DNA of 36,044 bases from Streptomyces bikiniensis (lineage in GTDB: Bacteria; Actinomycetota; Actinomycetes; Streptomycetales; Streptomycetaceae): NCBI GenBank assembly GCA_000716465.1, contig JNWL01000057.1, positions 1-36,044 on the forward strand, written 5' to 3'. The notes below the pieces were generated by a model. It was not told the origin of the DNA. It saw nothing but the letters and a program-made list of their open reading frames with translations, and did not search any database. Position 1 is the first letter of the stretch. Every line of letters starts with the position of its first letter. Of this stretch, positions 25,654-33,606 are shown piece after piece. The translations under genes and the position numbers were made by a program.

Positions 25654-26751
25654 ATGCACGCGTCTCAGGGGAGAAGCGCCGGCCTGGGACTCGCCCTGGC
25701 CTCGGCCTTCGCATTCGGTGGTTCGGGAGTGGCGGCCAAGCCGCTCATCGAAGCGGGACTCGACCCGCTCCACGTCGTCTGGCTCCGGGTCGCCGGCGCC
25801 GCGCTCCTCATGCTCCCGGTGGCCTGGCGCCACCGGGACCTCCTGCGCCGCGAACCCGCCCTCCTCGTGGGCTTCGGCCTGCTCGCCGTCGCCGGCGTCC
25901 AGGCCTTCTACTTCGCCTCGATCTCCCGCATCCCCGTCGGCGTCGCCCTGCTCATCGAGTACCTCGCCCCGGCCCTCGTCCTCGGCTGGGTCCGCTTCGT
26001 CCAGCGCCGGCCCGTCACCCGCGCCGCCGCCTTCGGCGTCGTCCTCGCCGTCGGCGGCCTCGCGTGCGTCGTCCAGGTCTGGTCCGGGCTGGGCTTCGAC
26101 CTCCTCGGGCTCCTCCTGGCGCTCGCCGCCGCCTGCTGCCAGGTCGGCTACTTCGTCCTCTCCGACCGGGGCGCCGACGGGGACGGCGGGGCCGGGCGGC
26201 CCGACCCGGTCGGCGTCATCGCGTACGGACTGCTCATCGGCGCGCTCGTCCTCACCGTCGTGGCCCGGCCCTGGGGCATGGACTGGGCGGTCCTCGGCGG
26301 CCGCGCCACCATGGACGGCACCGGTGTGCCCGCCTGGCTGCTGCTCGGCTGGATCGTGCTGATCGCCACCGTCTTCGCCTACGTCACCGGCGTCGTCTCG
26401 GTGCGCCGGCTCTCCCCGCAGGTCGCGGGCGTCGTGGCCTGCCTGGAGGCCGTCATCGCGACCGTCCTGGCCTGGGTCCTGCTCGGCGAGCACCTGGGCG
26501 CGCCGCAGATCGCCGGCGGCGCGGTGGTCCTCGTCGGCGCCTTCATCGCCCAGTCCTCGACGCCGAAGGCGGCGCCGGCCCGGCCCGTGGCCGGTGGAAC
26601 GGGGGAGGCGGGAGCGATCGGGGCCGAGACCGGGGACGGTGCCGGTGGCGGGCCCGGGGACGGTGGCGGGGCCGGGCCGGGGGACGGGAGCGGCAGCGGT
26701 GGCGCGGCCGGTCGCGAGGCCGGGTCGTCCGCCGGACGGACCGCCCCGTAG
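25654..26751 (+). CDS. EamA-family (DMT superfamily) transporter
   Basis: A 365-residue inner-membrane protein with ten hydrophobic helices arranged as two EamA repeats (about 10-140 and 155-295). The second repeat carries the typical [31 protein letters not shown] signature, split over two helices. Such proteins export amino acids or other small metabolites; the substrate is unknown. The last 65 residues are a hydrophilic Gly/Ala/Asp tail with GDG and GAG repeats that is not part of the family fold. Start ATG 25654 is fixed by the leaderless promoter. The TAG stop doubles as the start of the -10 box of the next transcript. Confidence 0.92.
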   Translation: MHASQGRSAGLGLALASAFAFGGSGVAAKPLIEAGLDPLHVVWLRVAGAALLMLPVAWRHRDLLRREPALLVGFGLLAVAGVQAFYFASISRIPVGVALLIEYLAPALVLGWVRFVQRRPVTRAAAFGVVLAVGGLACVVQVWSGLGFDLLGLLLALAAACCQVGYFVLSDRGADGDGGAGRPDPVGVIAYGLLIGALVLTVVARPWGMDWAVLGGRATMDGTGVPAWLLLGWIVLIATVFAYVTGVVSVRRLSPQVAGVVACLEAVIATVLAWVLLGEHLGAPQIAGGAVVLVGAFIAQSSTPKAAPARPVAGGTGEAGAIGAETGDGAGGGPGDGGGAGPGDGSGSGGAAGREAGSSAGRTAP

Positions 26752-26754
26752 GGT
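26749..26754 (+). promoter_or_regulatory. -10 box of the leader ORF/EamA2 transcript
   Basis: TAGGGT, with its TAG being the stop codon of the upstream EamA gene, stands 7 nt before the ATG at 26762. The start site is at or beside that ATG. The -35 is weak. Confidence 0.5.
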
Positions 26755-26761
26755 GCCGATC

Positions 26762-26797
26762 ATGCATGCGACCGTGCTTCCGCCTCCCGCCGCCTAG
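26762..26797 (+). CDS. Putative 11-residue leaderless leader peptide
   Basis: The frame encodes [11 protein letters not shown] and stop. It begins at or one base after the predicted transcription start of a TAGGGT promoter, a common arrangement for actinobacterial leader peptides. Three consecutive prolines are a ribosome-pausing sequence. Downstream at 26827-26856 there is a stable hairpin, and the second EamA gene starts at 26925 with its own ribosome site. This layout suggests attenuation, but chance cannot be excluded for so short a frame. Confidence 0.45.
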   Translation: MHATVLPPPAA

Positions 26798-26826
26798 CGC
26801 GCGGAGACCTTTCCGACGAAGACCGG

Positions 26827-26856
26827 GCCCGGGCGGGCGATCCCTCGCCGCCGGGC
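26827..26856 (+). promoter_or_regulatory. Hairpin in the leader of the second EamA gene
   Basis: Bases 26827-26840 pair with 26845-26856 around a TCCC loop, with two G bulges. The 10-mer GCGCGCGGAG occurs on both sides (26797-26806 and 26872-26881) and, being partly self-complementary, could form alternative pairings. There is no T tract. Confidence 0.4.
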
Positions 26857-26924
26857 GGTTCGTCGCTGCCCGCGCGCGGAGTCGAGCGACCACCTTTCCC
26901 TCCCGTCTTCCACGGAGAAGTCAC

Positions 26925-27887
26925 GTGTCGAACTCCTCGGGATCCGCCCTGTCCGTCGGGCGGAGCCTCTTCTATCTGATCGTCGCCGGGATCGCCTGGG
27001 GCACGGCCGGCGCCGCCGCCTCGCTGATCTTCCGCGTCAGCGACATGGGCCCCCTCGCCCTCTCCTTCTGGCGCTGTCTCGGCGGCCTGGTCCTGCTGCT
27101 CGGCGCCCTCGCCCTGCGCCCCCGCCGCGCGGTCGTCCCCGCCACGGGGGAACCGCGCCGCCGCAGGGCGGTCCGCATCCTCGCCACGGGCGTCGGGCTC
27201 ACCGTCTTCCAGAGCGCGTACTTCGCCGCCGTCGAGGCCACGGGCCTGGCCGTCGGCACCGTCGTCACCCTGGGCGCGGGGCCCGTCCTCATCGCCCTCG
27301 GCGCCCGCCTCACCATGGGGGAGCGCCTGGGCCGGGGCGGGACCTTCGCCGTCGTCGGCGCGCTCGCCGGGCTCGTCGTCCTCGTCCTGGGCGGCGGCGA
27401 CGCCGAGGTGCGGCCGGTCGGCGTCGTCCTCGCGGTCGTCTCGGCGGCCGGATACGCGGCGATCACCCTGCTCACCCGCCGGCTCGGCCGCGACGGCGGC
27501 GGTGCGGACGCCCTGGCGACGACCGCCTGGGCCTTCGCGATCGGGGCGGTCGGGCTGCTGCCCGCGGCGCTCGCGGAGGGTCTCGTCCCGCGCACCGGCA
27601 CGCCGGTGGGCGTGCTGCTCCTCCTCGTGTACGTGGCGGCGGTGCCGACCGCGCTCGCGTACGCCCTGTACTTCGCGGGAGCGGCGGTCGTCCGGGCCGC
27701 CACCGTCTCCGTGATCATGCTCCTGGAGCCGGTGAGCGCCGCCCTGATCGCGGTCTCGCTCCTCGGCGAGCGGCTCACCGCCGCGATCGTGCTCGGCACG
27801 CTGCTGCTCCTCGCCGCCGTCGCGGGCCTCGCCTTCGCGGAGACGCGGACGGCGGCCGAACGCGGGCGGGAGGCCGTGACGGCGTAG
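26925..27887 (+). CDS. EamA-family (DMT superfamily) transporter
   Basis: A 320-residue membrane protein with ten helices in two EamA repeats (about 10-150 and 165-305); the second ends with [25 protein letters not shown], divided between two helices. It resembles YedA/RhaT-like exporters of amino acids or sugars; the substrate is unknown. GTG 26925 follows GGAGAAG (26914-26920). It lies 173 bp after the first EamA gene on the same strand, separated by a promoter, a tiny ORF and a hairpin, so it seems independently controlled. Confidence 0.92.
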   Translation: MSNSSGSALSVGRSLFYLIVAGIAWGTAGAAASLIFRVSDMGPLALSFWRCLGGLVLLLGALALRPRRAVVPATGEPRRRRAVRILATGVGLTVFQSAYFAAVEATGLAVGTVVTLGAGPVLIALGARLTMGERLGRGGTFAVVGALAGLVVLVLGGGDAEVRPVGVVLAVVSAAGYAAITLLTRRLGRDGGGADALATTAWAFAIGAVGLLPAALAEGLVPRTGTPVGVLLLLVYVAAVPTALAYALYFAGAAVVRAATVSVIMLLEPVSAALIAVSLLGERLTAAIVLGTLLLLAAVAGLAFAETRTAAERGREAVTA

Positions 27888-28072
27888 GCCGGTCCCCGGG
27901 GGCCTGGACGTCAGCCGGTCGCGAGGCGGCGCGGCCGGTGGGTCCGGGCCTCCCGGGCGTCGGGCCCGGCGTGGTCGGAGAGGGGGGTGGGGGCGCGCTC
28001 GCGGGCCTTTCGGGGCTTGCCGCCCGCGTACGGGGGCGTGGCCCGTACATCCGTCACTCCGATCGCCCGGCG

Positions 28073-28768
28073 TCAGAGCGCGGCGAGGTAGTCGGGCAGG
28101 GGGACGGACGGGTCGAGGTCGTCCGCCGGGACCGGGGTGCCGTAGCCGCCCCGCAGGGGGACCACGCCGGTCCAGTGGGGGAGGGCGGCGTCCTCGGGGT
28201 CGTCGTTGGGGCCGCCGGCGCGGACCTTCGCGGAGACCTCGTCGAGGTCGAGGCGGATCACGGCGGTGGCGGCGAGCTCCTTGGCGTTCGCGGGGCGCGA
28301 GTCGGCGGAGCGGCCGGGGACGACGTGGTCCACGAGGGCGTCGAGGGCGGTCCGCAGCTCCTCGGGGTCGGTGACCCGGTGGGCGGTGCCGTGGACGACG
28401 ACCGAGCGGTAGTTGAGGGAGTGGTGGAACGCGGAGCGGGCCAGCACGAGGCCGTCGACGTGGGTCACGGTCAGACAGACCGGCAGGCCGGGGGCCTTCG
28501 TGCCGTCGCCGGTCGCGCGCAGCGGCCGCGAGCCGGTGGAACCGTGGACGTAGAGGCGCTCGCCGACCCGGCCGAAGAGGGTGGGGAGCACGACCGGCAC
28601 GCCGTCGCGGACGAAGCCGAGGTGGCAGACGTAGGCCTCGTCGAGGATCGAGTGGACCAGTTCCCTGTCGTACGAGGCGCGCTCCCGGGAGCGGGTGGGC
28701 ACGGTACGGGCGGTCGGCGTGTAGGCGGCCGGCGGGACCTCTTCGGTGGTGGCGGTGGTGGCGCCCAT
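28073..28768 (-). CDS. Pyridoxamine 5'-phosphate oxidase family (FMN-binding split barrel) protein
   Basis: A 231-residue member of the PNPOx-like flavin-reductase/oxidase group. Recognisable elements are AYVCHLGFVRDGVPVVLPT, the phosphate-binding YVHGSTGSR and HHSLNYRSVVVHG. The family covers FMN or F420 enzymes and heme-handling proteins; the reaction here is unknown. ATG 28768 has GGAGG five nt upstream; ATG 28780 is the alternative. It is divergent from a MocR regulator, a common pairing in actinobacteria, and the 35-bp gap holds a palindrome, so the MocR protein probably controls it. Confidence 0.88.
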   Translation of the reverse strand: MGATTATTEEVPPAAYTPTARTVPTRSRERASYDRELVHSILDEAYVCHLGFVRDGVPVVLPTLFGRVGERLYVHGSTGSRPLRATGDGTKAPGLPVCLTVTHVDGLVLARSAFHHSLNYRSVVVHGTAHRVTDPEELRTALDALVDHVVPGRSADSRPANAKELAATAVIRLDLDEVSAKVRAGGPNDDPEDAALPHWTGVVPLRGGYGTPVPADDLDPSVPLPDYLAAL

Positions 28769-28796
28769 TGCTTCCTCCATTGCACTAGTGCATACT
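28768..28796 (+). promoter_or_regulatory. MocR promoter with TGCACTAGTGCA palindrome
   Basis: TTGCTT (28768-28773) and CATACT (28791-28796) are 17 bp apart. The 12-bp perfect palindrome TGCACTAGTGCA (28781-28792) fills the spacer and touches the -10, and a partial copy (TTGTGCTAG) follows near 28802-28810. It lies between divergent starts and is a strong candidate for the MocR operator. Confidence 0.7.
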
Positions 28797-28803
28797 TGTG
28801 TTT

Positions 28804-30138
28804 GTGCTAGGAGAGTATCGGATCGAAGGCCGCCGCGCATCGGAGATCGCCGCCAGCGTCGAACGGGGGGTCGGCACGGGTGCCCTCGCGCCCGGTCGAC
28901 CGCTGCCTCCCATGAGGGAGTTGGCGGCCACCCTGGGCGTGAACCCCAACACCGTCGCCGCCGCCTACCGCACCCTGCGCGAGCGCGGGGTCATCGAGAC
29001 GGACGGGCGGCGCGGCAGCCGGGTGCGGCCCCGCCCCGCCACGACCGCGCGCGGCTCGATCCGGGTCGAGGCGCCCGCCGGAGTGCGGGACGTGAGCAAC
29101 GGCAGTCCCGACCCCGCCCTGCTCCCGTCCCTCGGCGCCGCCCTCGCGGAGGTCGCCCGGCGTTACGCCGAGCGGCCCGGCATGTACGGGGAGGCCCCGG
29201 TCGACGAGGAGTTCGGGCGGCTCGCCCGCGCCGCCTTCGACGCGGACGGCGTGCCGGCCGGGCCCGTCGGCGCGGCCTCGGGCTCCCTCGACGCCATCGA
29301 GCGGGTCCTCGCCGTCCACCTCAGACCCGGCGACGCCGTCGCCGTCGAGGACCCGGGCTGGGGCAGCCTCCTCGACCTGGTGCCCGCGCTCGGGCTGCGG
29401 CCGGTGCCGGTCGCCGTGGACGACGAGGGGCCGCTCCCCGAGGAGGTCGAGCGGGCGATCCTGCGGGACGGGGCGCGGGCGGTGATCGTCACCGACCGGG
29501 CGCAGAACCCGACCGGCGCCTGCGTCACGGCGGACCGGGCCCGGGAGCTGCGGCGGGTCCTCGCGGCGCACCCCGGCGTCCTGCTCGTGGAGGACGACCA
29601 CGGGCACGGCATCGTCGGGCAGCCGCTCCACCCCCTGGCCGGGGTCACCGACCGCTGGGTCTTCGTCCGCTCGGTCGCCAAGGCGTACGGCCCCGACCTG
29701 CGGATCGCCGCCTTCACCGGGGACGCCGAGACCGTCGACCGGGTCCTCGGGCGGCAGCGGCTCGGCCCGGGCTGGGTCAGCCGGCTGCTCCAGCGGACCG
29801 TCGCCCACCTCTGGGCCTCGGGGGCGGTGGACCCGGCCGTCGTCGCGCGCTCGTACGGCGAGCGGCGCGACGGGCTCGTCCGCGCCCTCGCCCGGCGCGG
29901 AGTCGAGGCGTACGGGCGCTCCGGCATGAACGTGTGGGTGCCGGTCGCCGACGAGACGGGCGCGGTCGCGCGGCTCCTCGCGGCGGGCTGGGCGGCGGCC
30001 CCGGGCGCCCGGTTCCGGATGGACGCCGGGCCTGCCGTCCGGCTCACCGTCTCCGGCCTGGCCGTCGCGGACGTCGAGCCCCTGGCCGACGCCGTCGCCG
30101 GGGCGGCGGGGCCCGCGCCGGCGCGGAGTTACGGGTGA
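28804..30138 (+). CDS. MocR-family regulator (GntR HTH fused to aminotransferase domain)
   Basis: A 444-residue MocR/PtsJ-type protein. Residues 5-80 are a GntR winged HTH (LPPMRELAATLGVNPNTVAAAYRTLRERG, split over the recognition helices). Residues about 95-440 are a fold-type-I aminotransferase domain with NPTGA, an acidic EDDHGHG segment and the pyridoxal-phosphate lysine K293 in SVAKAYGP. It should sense PLP or a PLP-amino compound. GTG 28804 is placed 7 nt after the -10, so the mRNA is likely leaderless; GTG 28798 is two codons longer. The divergent PNPOx-like gene is its likely target, which would link a flavin/B6 enzyme with a B6-sensing regulator. Confidence 0.88.
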   Translation: MLGEYRIEGRRASEIAASVERGVGTGALAPGRPLPPMRELAATLGVNPNTVAAAYRTLRERGVIETDGRRGSRVRPRPATTARGSIRVEAPAGVRDVSNGSPDPALLPSLGAALAEVARRYAERPGMYGEAPVDEEFGRLARAAFDADGVPAGPVGAASGSLDAIERVLAVHLRPGDAVAVEDPGWGSLLDLVPALGLRPVPVAVDDEGPLPEEVERAILRDGARAVIVTDRAQNPTGACVTADRARELRRVLAAHPGVLLVEDDHGHGIVGQPLHPLAGVTDRWVFVRSVAKAYGPDLRIAAFTGDAETVDRVLGRQRLGPGWVSRLLQRTVAHLWASGAVDPAVVARSYGERRDGLVRALARRGVEAYGRSGMNVWVPVADETGAVARLLAAGWAAAPGARFRMDAGPAVRLTVSGLAVADVEPLADAVAGAAGPAPARSYG

Positions 30139-30170
30139 TGGGTCACGGGTGATGGGTTACGGGTGACGGG
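30129..30170. repeat. Three tandem 14-bp repeats across the MocR stop codon
   Basis: TTACGGGTGATGGG, TCACGGGTGATGGG and TTACGGGTGACGGG stand directly one after the other. The first includes the TGA stop of the MocR gene, and each unit contains a TGA in the same position, though not in the same frame. Confidence 0.85.
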
Positions 30171-30203
30171 TAGGGGTTCGCGGAGGTGTGGGCGGGTGCC
30201 CGT

Positions 30204-30250
30204 GCGGAGGGCCGGCCGTCCGCACTGCCCGTGCGGGGCCGGCCCTCCGC
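30204..30250 (+). terminator. Terminator-like hairpin after the MocR gene
   Basis: A perfect 13-bp stem joins 30204-30216 and 30238-30250; inside the loop a second 6-bp stem CCGCAC/GTGCGG can form. It is the first of two strong hairpins between two convergent genes. Confidence 0.75.
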
Positions 30251-30262
30251 GTGCCCGGCCGT

Positions 30263-30295
30263 CCGTACCCCCGGGTCGTCACCCCGGGGGTACGG
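30263..30295 (-). terminator. Terminator hairpin after the minus-strand EamA gene
   Basis: A perfect 13-bp stem joins 30263-30275 and 30283-30295 around a 7-nt loop, only 4 bases beyond the stop codon of the minus-strand EamA gene (30300). Confidence 0.85.
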
Positions 30296-30299
30296 AAGT

Positions 30300-31364
30300 T
30301 CAGGCGCAGGTCGCGGACTCCCGTGGCGCCGGGGCCGGTTCCCGCGCCTCGGGGAGCGGAGCCGTACGGCGGCGGGAGGCGCGGGTCTGGGTGAGGGCCG
30401 CGCCCGCCAGGACCACGAAGGCGCCCACCGGGGTGTTCCAGCCGAGCCGCTCGCCCAGGAGCGTGACGCCCGCCGCCGTGGCGATGACCGGGATGAAGTA
30501 CGTGACCATGGAGGCCGTCGTCGGACCGACCTCCGCGACGATGCCGTACTGGAGGAGCATCGCGTACCCCGTGCCGAGCGCGCCGAGCGCGACCACGGCG
30601 AGCAGCGGCAGGAGCTCCACCGACTCCGGCATCGAGGTGAACAGGGGGGTGACCACGGCCAGTTGCAGCGTCGCCAGGCCCACCTGGGAACCGGCGAGCG
30701 AGAGGTTCGACGCGCCGGTGCCGGCCAGCGTCCGGCGGACGTAGATCCAGCCCACCGCGTAGCTGAAGGAGGCGAGGAGGGCGAGCGCCGTGCCGGTCAC
30801 GTCCAGGCCGGAGAAGCCCTGCCAGGCCCCGAGCACGGTCAGCACGCCGACGAAGCCGATGCCCAGGCCGGCCGCGCGGACCCGGGTCGGACGGTCCTCG
30901 GAGAGCGCGACGAGGGAGAGCAGCATGCCCCACAGCGGGGTCGTCGCGTTGCAGATGCCCGCCAGGGTCGACGGGATCGTCAGCTCCGCGTACGCGAAGA
31001 GGGAGAACGGAAGCGCGTTGAGGAGGAAGGCGGCGACCGTCAGATGGCCCCAGACGCGGGCACCGCGCGGCAGCCGGTCCCGCTTCACGACCAGGGCGAC
31101 GGCGAGCACCGCCGTACCGAACAGGAGCCGTCCGAAGGTGACCTGGAAGGGGGCGAAGCCCTCCGTGCCGACCTTGATGAGGAGGAAGCTGAAGCCCCAG
31201 ATCAGGGCCAGCGCGCCGAACCGGACGCGCCAGTCGAGCAGGCGGGAGGCGGGCCGGGGCGGTCCGGCGGATGTCATGGCGGACGCCGTGGCAGAGGGAA
31301 TGGCAGAGGGAATGGCAGAGGGAGTGGGAGCGGGAGGGACGGGGGGCGGGGCTGCGGGGCTCAT
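30300..31364 (-). CDS. EamA-family (DMT superfamily) transporter
   Basis: A 354-residue membrane protein with ten helices in two EamA repeats (about 45-180 and 195-330). GALALIWGFSFLLIKVGTEG opens the first and FIPVIATAAGVTLLGERLGW lies in the second. The substrate is unknown, and its pairing with a divergent LysR regulator is typical of amino-acid or metabolite exporters. The first 40 residues are Pro/Ala/Ser-rich and include SAIPSAIPSATA, encoded by three 12-bp tandem repeats (31289-31324). ATG 31364 lacks a ribosome site; ATG 31277, after the repeats, is a real alternative start. Confidence 0.88.
   Translation of the reverse strand: MSPAAPPPVPPAPTPSAIPSAIPSATASAMTSAGPPRPASRLLDWRVRFGALALIWGFSFLLIKVGTEGFAPFQVTFGRLLFGTAVLAVALVVKRDRLPRGARVWGHLTVAAFLLNALPFSLFAYAELTIPSTLAGICNATTPLWGMLLSLVALSEDRPTRVRAAGLGIGFVGVLTVLGAWQGFSGLDVTGTALALLASFSYAVGWIYVRRTLAGTGASNLSLAGSQVGLATLQLAVVTPLFTSMPESVELLPLLAVVALGALGTGYAMLLQYGIVAEVGPTTASMVTYFIPVIATAAGVTLLGERLGWNTPVGAFVVLAGAALTQTRASRRRTAPLPEAREPAPAPRESATCA
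31289..31324. repeat. Three 12-bp in-frame tandem repeats in an EamA N-terminus
   Basis: TGGCAGAGGGAA (plus strand) occurs three times in a row, the last with one change. On the coding minus strand each unit gives four residues (Ser-Ala-Ile-Pro), so length changes would keep the frame. Confidence 0.85.
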
Positions 31365-31442
31365 GGCACTCAGGGTGACCGGAACCAACCGCTTAGGACA
31401 AGTGAGACTTCCTCGACCCCTTCCCTTAGCATTCCTTACATA

Positions 31443-32342
31443 TTGAACCTGGAGCGCCTCCGCACCCTCGACGCCGTCGCCCGCCACGGCTCCGTCAGCG
31501 GCGCGGCCGACGGACTGCACGTCACGACCTCCGCCGTCTCCCAGCAGCTCTCCAAGCTGGAGCGCGAGGTCGGGCAGCGGCTGCTCGCCAGGAACGGGCG
31601 GGGCGTGCGCCTCACCGACGCCGGAATGCTGCTCGCCGAGCACGCCGCCCGGATCCTCTCCCAGGTCCAGATGGCCCAGGCCGACATCGAGGCCCAGCGG
31701 GGCCGGGTCGTGGGCGAGGTGCGGCTCGCCGGCTTCCCCACGGCGGCCCGGGGCCTCTTCCCCGGCGCGCTCGCCGCCCTGCGCGCCGGCCACCCCGAAC
31801 TCCGGGTCCGCACGACGGAGCTGGAGCCGGAGCCGGGGGTGCGCGCGGTGCTGCGCGGCGACGCCGACCTCGCGATCGTCCTGGACTGGAGCAACAAGCG
31901 GGCGCCCGTCCCCGGCGGCCTGGAGCGCGCCCACCTCTTCGACGACACCGCCGACGTGGCCCTGCCCGCCGCGCACCCGCTGGCCGGACGCGAGGCGGTG
32001 GACCTGGTCGACTTCGCCGACGAGGAGTGGGTGTCCTGGCCGGAGGGCGAGTTCTGCCACGACTGGCTGATGTTCACCCTGCGCTCGCAGGGCATCGAGC
32101 CACGCATCGGCCACCTCGCGGGCGAGCACCACACCCAGCTCGCGCTCGTCGCGGCCGGCCTCGGCGTCTGCGTGACCCCCAGGCTCGGCCGCCCGGTGCC
32201 GGAGGGCGTCGCCTTCGTGCCCGTACGCCAGAAGATGCGGCGGCACATCTACGCCACCTGGCGCGCCGACGCGGGTCGCCGCCCCTCCGTGCGGGCGGTC
32301 GTCGGGGCGCTGCGGGCGGTGGCCGAGCCGCTGGGGTGCTGA
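31443..32342 (+). CDS. LysR-family transcriptional regulator
   Basis: A 299-residue LysR regulator. The winged HTH covers 1-60 (LERLRTLDAVARHGSVSGAADGLHVTTSAVSQQLSKLE, across helices), followed by a linker helix and the periplasmic-binding-like effector domain (about 88-295). It is divergent from an EamA transporter gene 78 bp away, so the transporter is the likely target. The start is TTG 31443 with no ribosome site; the codon before is ATA, where relatives as I recall have ATG or GTG, so the usual start may be lost. TAGCAT at 31427-31432 could be its -10 with a very short leader. Confidence 0.88.
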   Translation: MNLERLRTLDAVARHGSVSGAADGLHVTTSAVSQQLSKLEREVGQRLLARNGRGVRLTDAGMLLAEHAARILSQVQMAQADIEAQRGRVVGEVRLAGFPTAARGLFPGALAALRAGHPELRVRTTELEPEPGVRAVLRGDADLAIVLDWSNKRAPVPGGLERAHLFDDTADVALPAAHPLAGREAVDLVDFADEEWVSWPEGEFCHDWLMFTLRSQGIEPRIGHLAGEHHTQLALVAAGLGVCVTPRLGRPVPEGVAFVPVRQKMRRHIYATWRADAGRRPSVRAVVGALRAVAEPLGC

Positions 32343-32405
32343 GGCGCGGCCTCCCGGGGGCGAAGCGAAGCGCCTCGCGGTCCAGCGCCCACAACAGGCC
32401 GGTCG

Positions 32406-32463
32406 GCGCCTTGCAGTTCAGCGCCTTGCGGTTCAGCTCTGCGATTCAGCGCCTTACAGTTCT
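32406..32463. repeat. Four tandem ~15-bp repeats upstream of an AraC gene
   Basis: GCGCCTTGCAGTTCA (32406-32420), GCGCCTTGCGGTTCA (32421-32435), GCTCTGCGATTCA (32436-32448) and GCGCCTTACAGTTCT (32449-32463) stand head to tail. They lie between the LysR stop and the AraC gene, about 95-150 bp before the AraC start, and could be AraC-type direct-repeat binding sites. Confidence 0.8.
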
Positions 32464-32469
32464 CAGTAG

Positions 32470-32487
32470 AATGTCCGAACCTGGACA
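32470..32487. promoter_or_regulatory. Inverted repeat ATGTCC-N6-GGACAT upstream of the AraC gene
   Basis: Perfect 6-bp arms (32470-32475 and 32482-32487) around GAACCT form an operator-like dyad. It follows the tandem repeats directly, 69 bp before the AraC start. Confidence 0.55.
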
Positions 32488-32555
32488 TCCTTCGAGGAAA
32501 GTGTCTAGCTTCGGGAGGCCCGGGGCGTGACGCGGCCGGAACGGAGGCGACGCGC

Positions 32556-33599
32556 GTGCCGACACGATCGGTCAGTTCCCACCACGTGCGGGCCGCACTG
32601 CTCGGCGCCGAGCGGCGGGGAGTGGCCGCCGGGCCGCTCCTCGCCCGGGCCGGGCTGCCCTCCGCGCTCCTGGAGGAACCCCGGGCCCGGGTCCCCGCCG
32701 AGCAGTTCGGGCAGCTCGTCAGGACGCTGTGGGCCACCCTGGACGACGAGCTGATCGGCTTCGGCGGCGCGCCGAGCAAGGTCGGCACCTTCGCGATGAT
32801 GGCCCACGCCGTGGTCCACGGCAGCCGGGACCTGCGCGAGGCCCTCCGGCGCGCCCAGACCTTCTACTCCCTCTTCCCGGCCGGGCCGCGCTTCCGGCTC
32901 GTGGAACCCGTTCCGGGCGAGGAGGCCCCCGGCGAAGAGGGGGCCGACGAGGCCCGGCTGGAGTTCGACGTCTCCGGGTACGACGACCCCCTCCACTTCG
33001 GCGCCGAGTCCACCGTCCTCGTCGCCCACCGCTTCGCCGGCTGGCTGATCCGGCGCAGGATCGGCCTGCGCCGGGTCGAGTTCGTCCACCCCGAGCCCCG
33101 GCACGCCCGGGAGTACGACCTCCTGTTCGGCGCCCCCTGCGTCTTCGGCGCCGGGCGGACGGCCGCCGTCTTCGACCGGGCCGACCTCGGCGAACCCGTC
33201 CTCCGTGACGGGGCCGCGCTCAAGGTCTTCCTGCGCCGCGCCCCTGTCGACGTGCTCGTCTCCGCCGACTACGGCAGTACGGTCACCGGCCGGGTGCGGC
33301 ACCTGATCGGGCGTGCCCTGCCCGCCGGGCCCGTGCCGACGCCCGAGCAGCTCGCCGCCCGGCTCTCCGTCAGCCCGCAGACCCTGCGCCGCCGGCTCGC
33401 CGCCGAGGGGACGACGTACCAGCGCCTCCGCGACCAGGTGCGGCGGGACCACGCCCTCGCCGAGCTGGCCGGCGGCCGGGTCTCCATCGAGCGGCTCTCC
33501 CGGCAGCTCGGATTCTCCGAACCCAGCGCGTTCCACCGGGCGTTCCGGCGCTGGACGGGCGAGACGCCCCGCGCGTACCAGGGGAGGGGGCGGGGGTAG
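32556..33599 (+). CDS. AraC-family regulator with arabinose-binding-like N-domain
   Basis: A 347-residue AraC/XylS regulator. The N-terminal 200 residues match the AraC_binding-like domain found in OruR/AdpA-unrelated regulators (LLARAGLPSALLEEPRARVPAEQFGQLVRTLW start, split over helices). The C-terminal double HTH covers about 255-342 (LAARLSVSPQTLRRRLAAEGTTYQ, then SIERLSRQLGFSEPSAFHRAFRRWTG). GTG 32556 follows ACGGAGG with 8 nt spacing. No obvious target stands beside it; the next gene downstream is a signal peptidase after a repeat. Effector unknown. Confidence 0.9.
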   Translation: MPTRSVSSHHVRAALLGAERRGVAAGPLLARAGLPSALLEEPRARVPAEQFGQLVRTLWATLDDELIGFGGAPSKVGTFAMMAHAVVHGSRDLREALRRAQTFYSLFPAGPRFRLVEPVPGEEAPGEEGADEARLEFDVSGYDDPLHFGAESTVLVAHRFAGWLIRRRIGLRRVEFVHPEPRHAREYDLLFGAPCVFGAGRTAAVFDRADLGEPVLRDGAALKVFLRRAPVDVLVSADYGSTVTGRVRHLIGRALPAGPVPTPEQLAARLSVSPQTLRRRLAAEGTTYQRLRDQVRRDHALAELAGGRVSIERLSRQLGFSEPSAFHRAFRRWTGETPRAYQGRGRG

Positions 33600-33606
33600 C
33601 CCCGCA

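Noticed and set aside
27888..28072. Possible gene between the second EamA and the PNPOx-like gene
   Set aside because: Both strands give only Pro/Arg-rich frames without starts; no clear terminator was found either.
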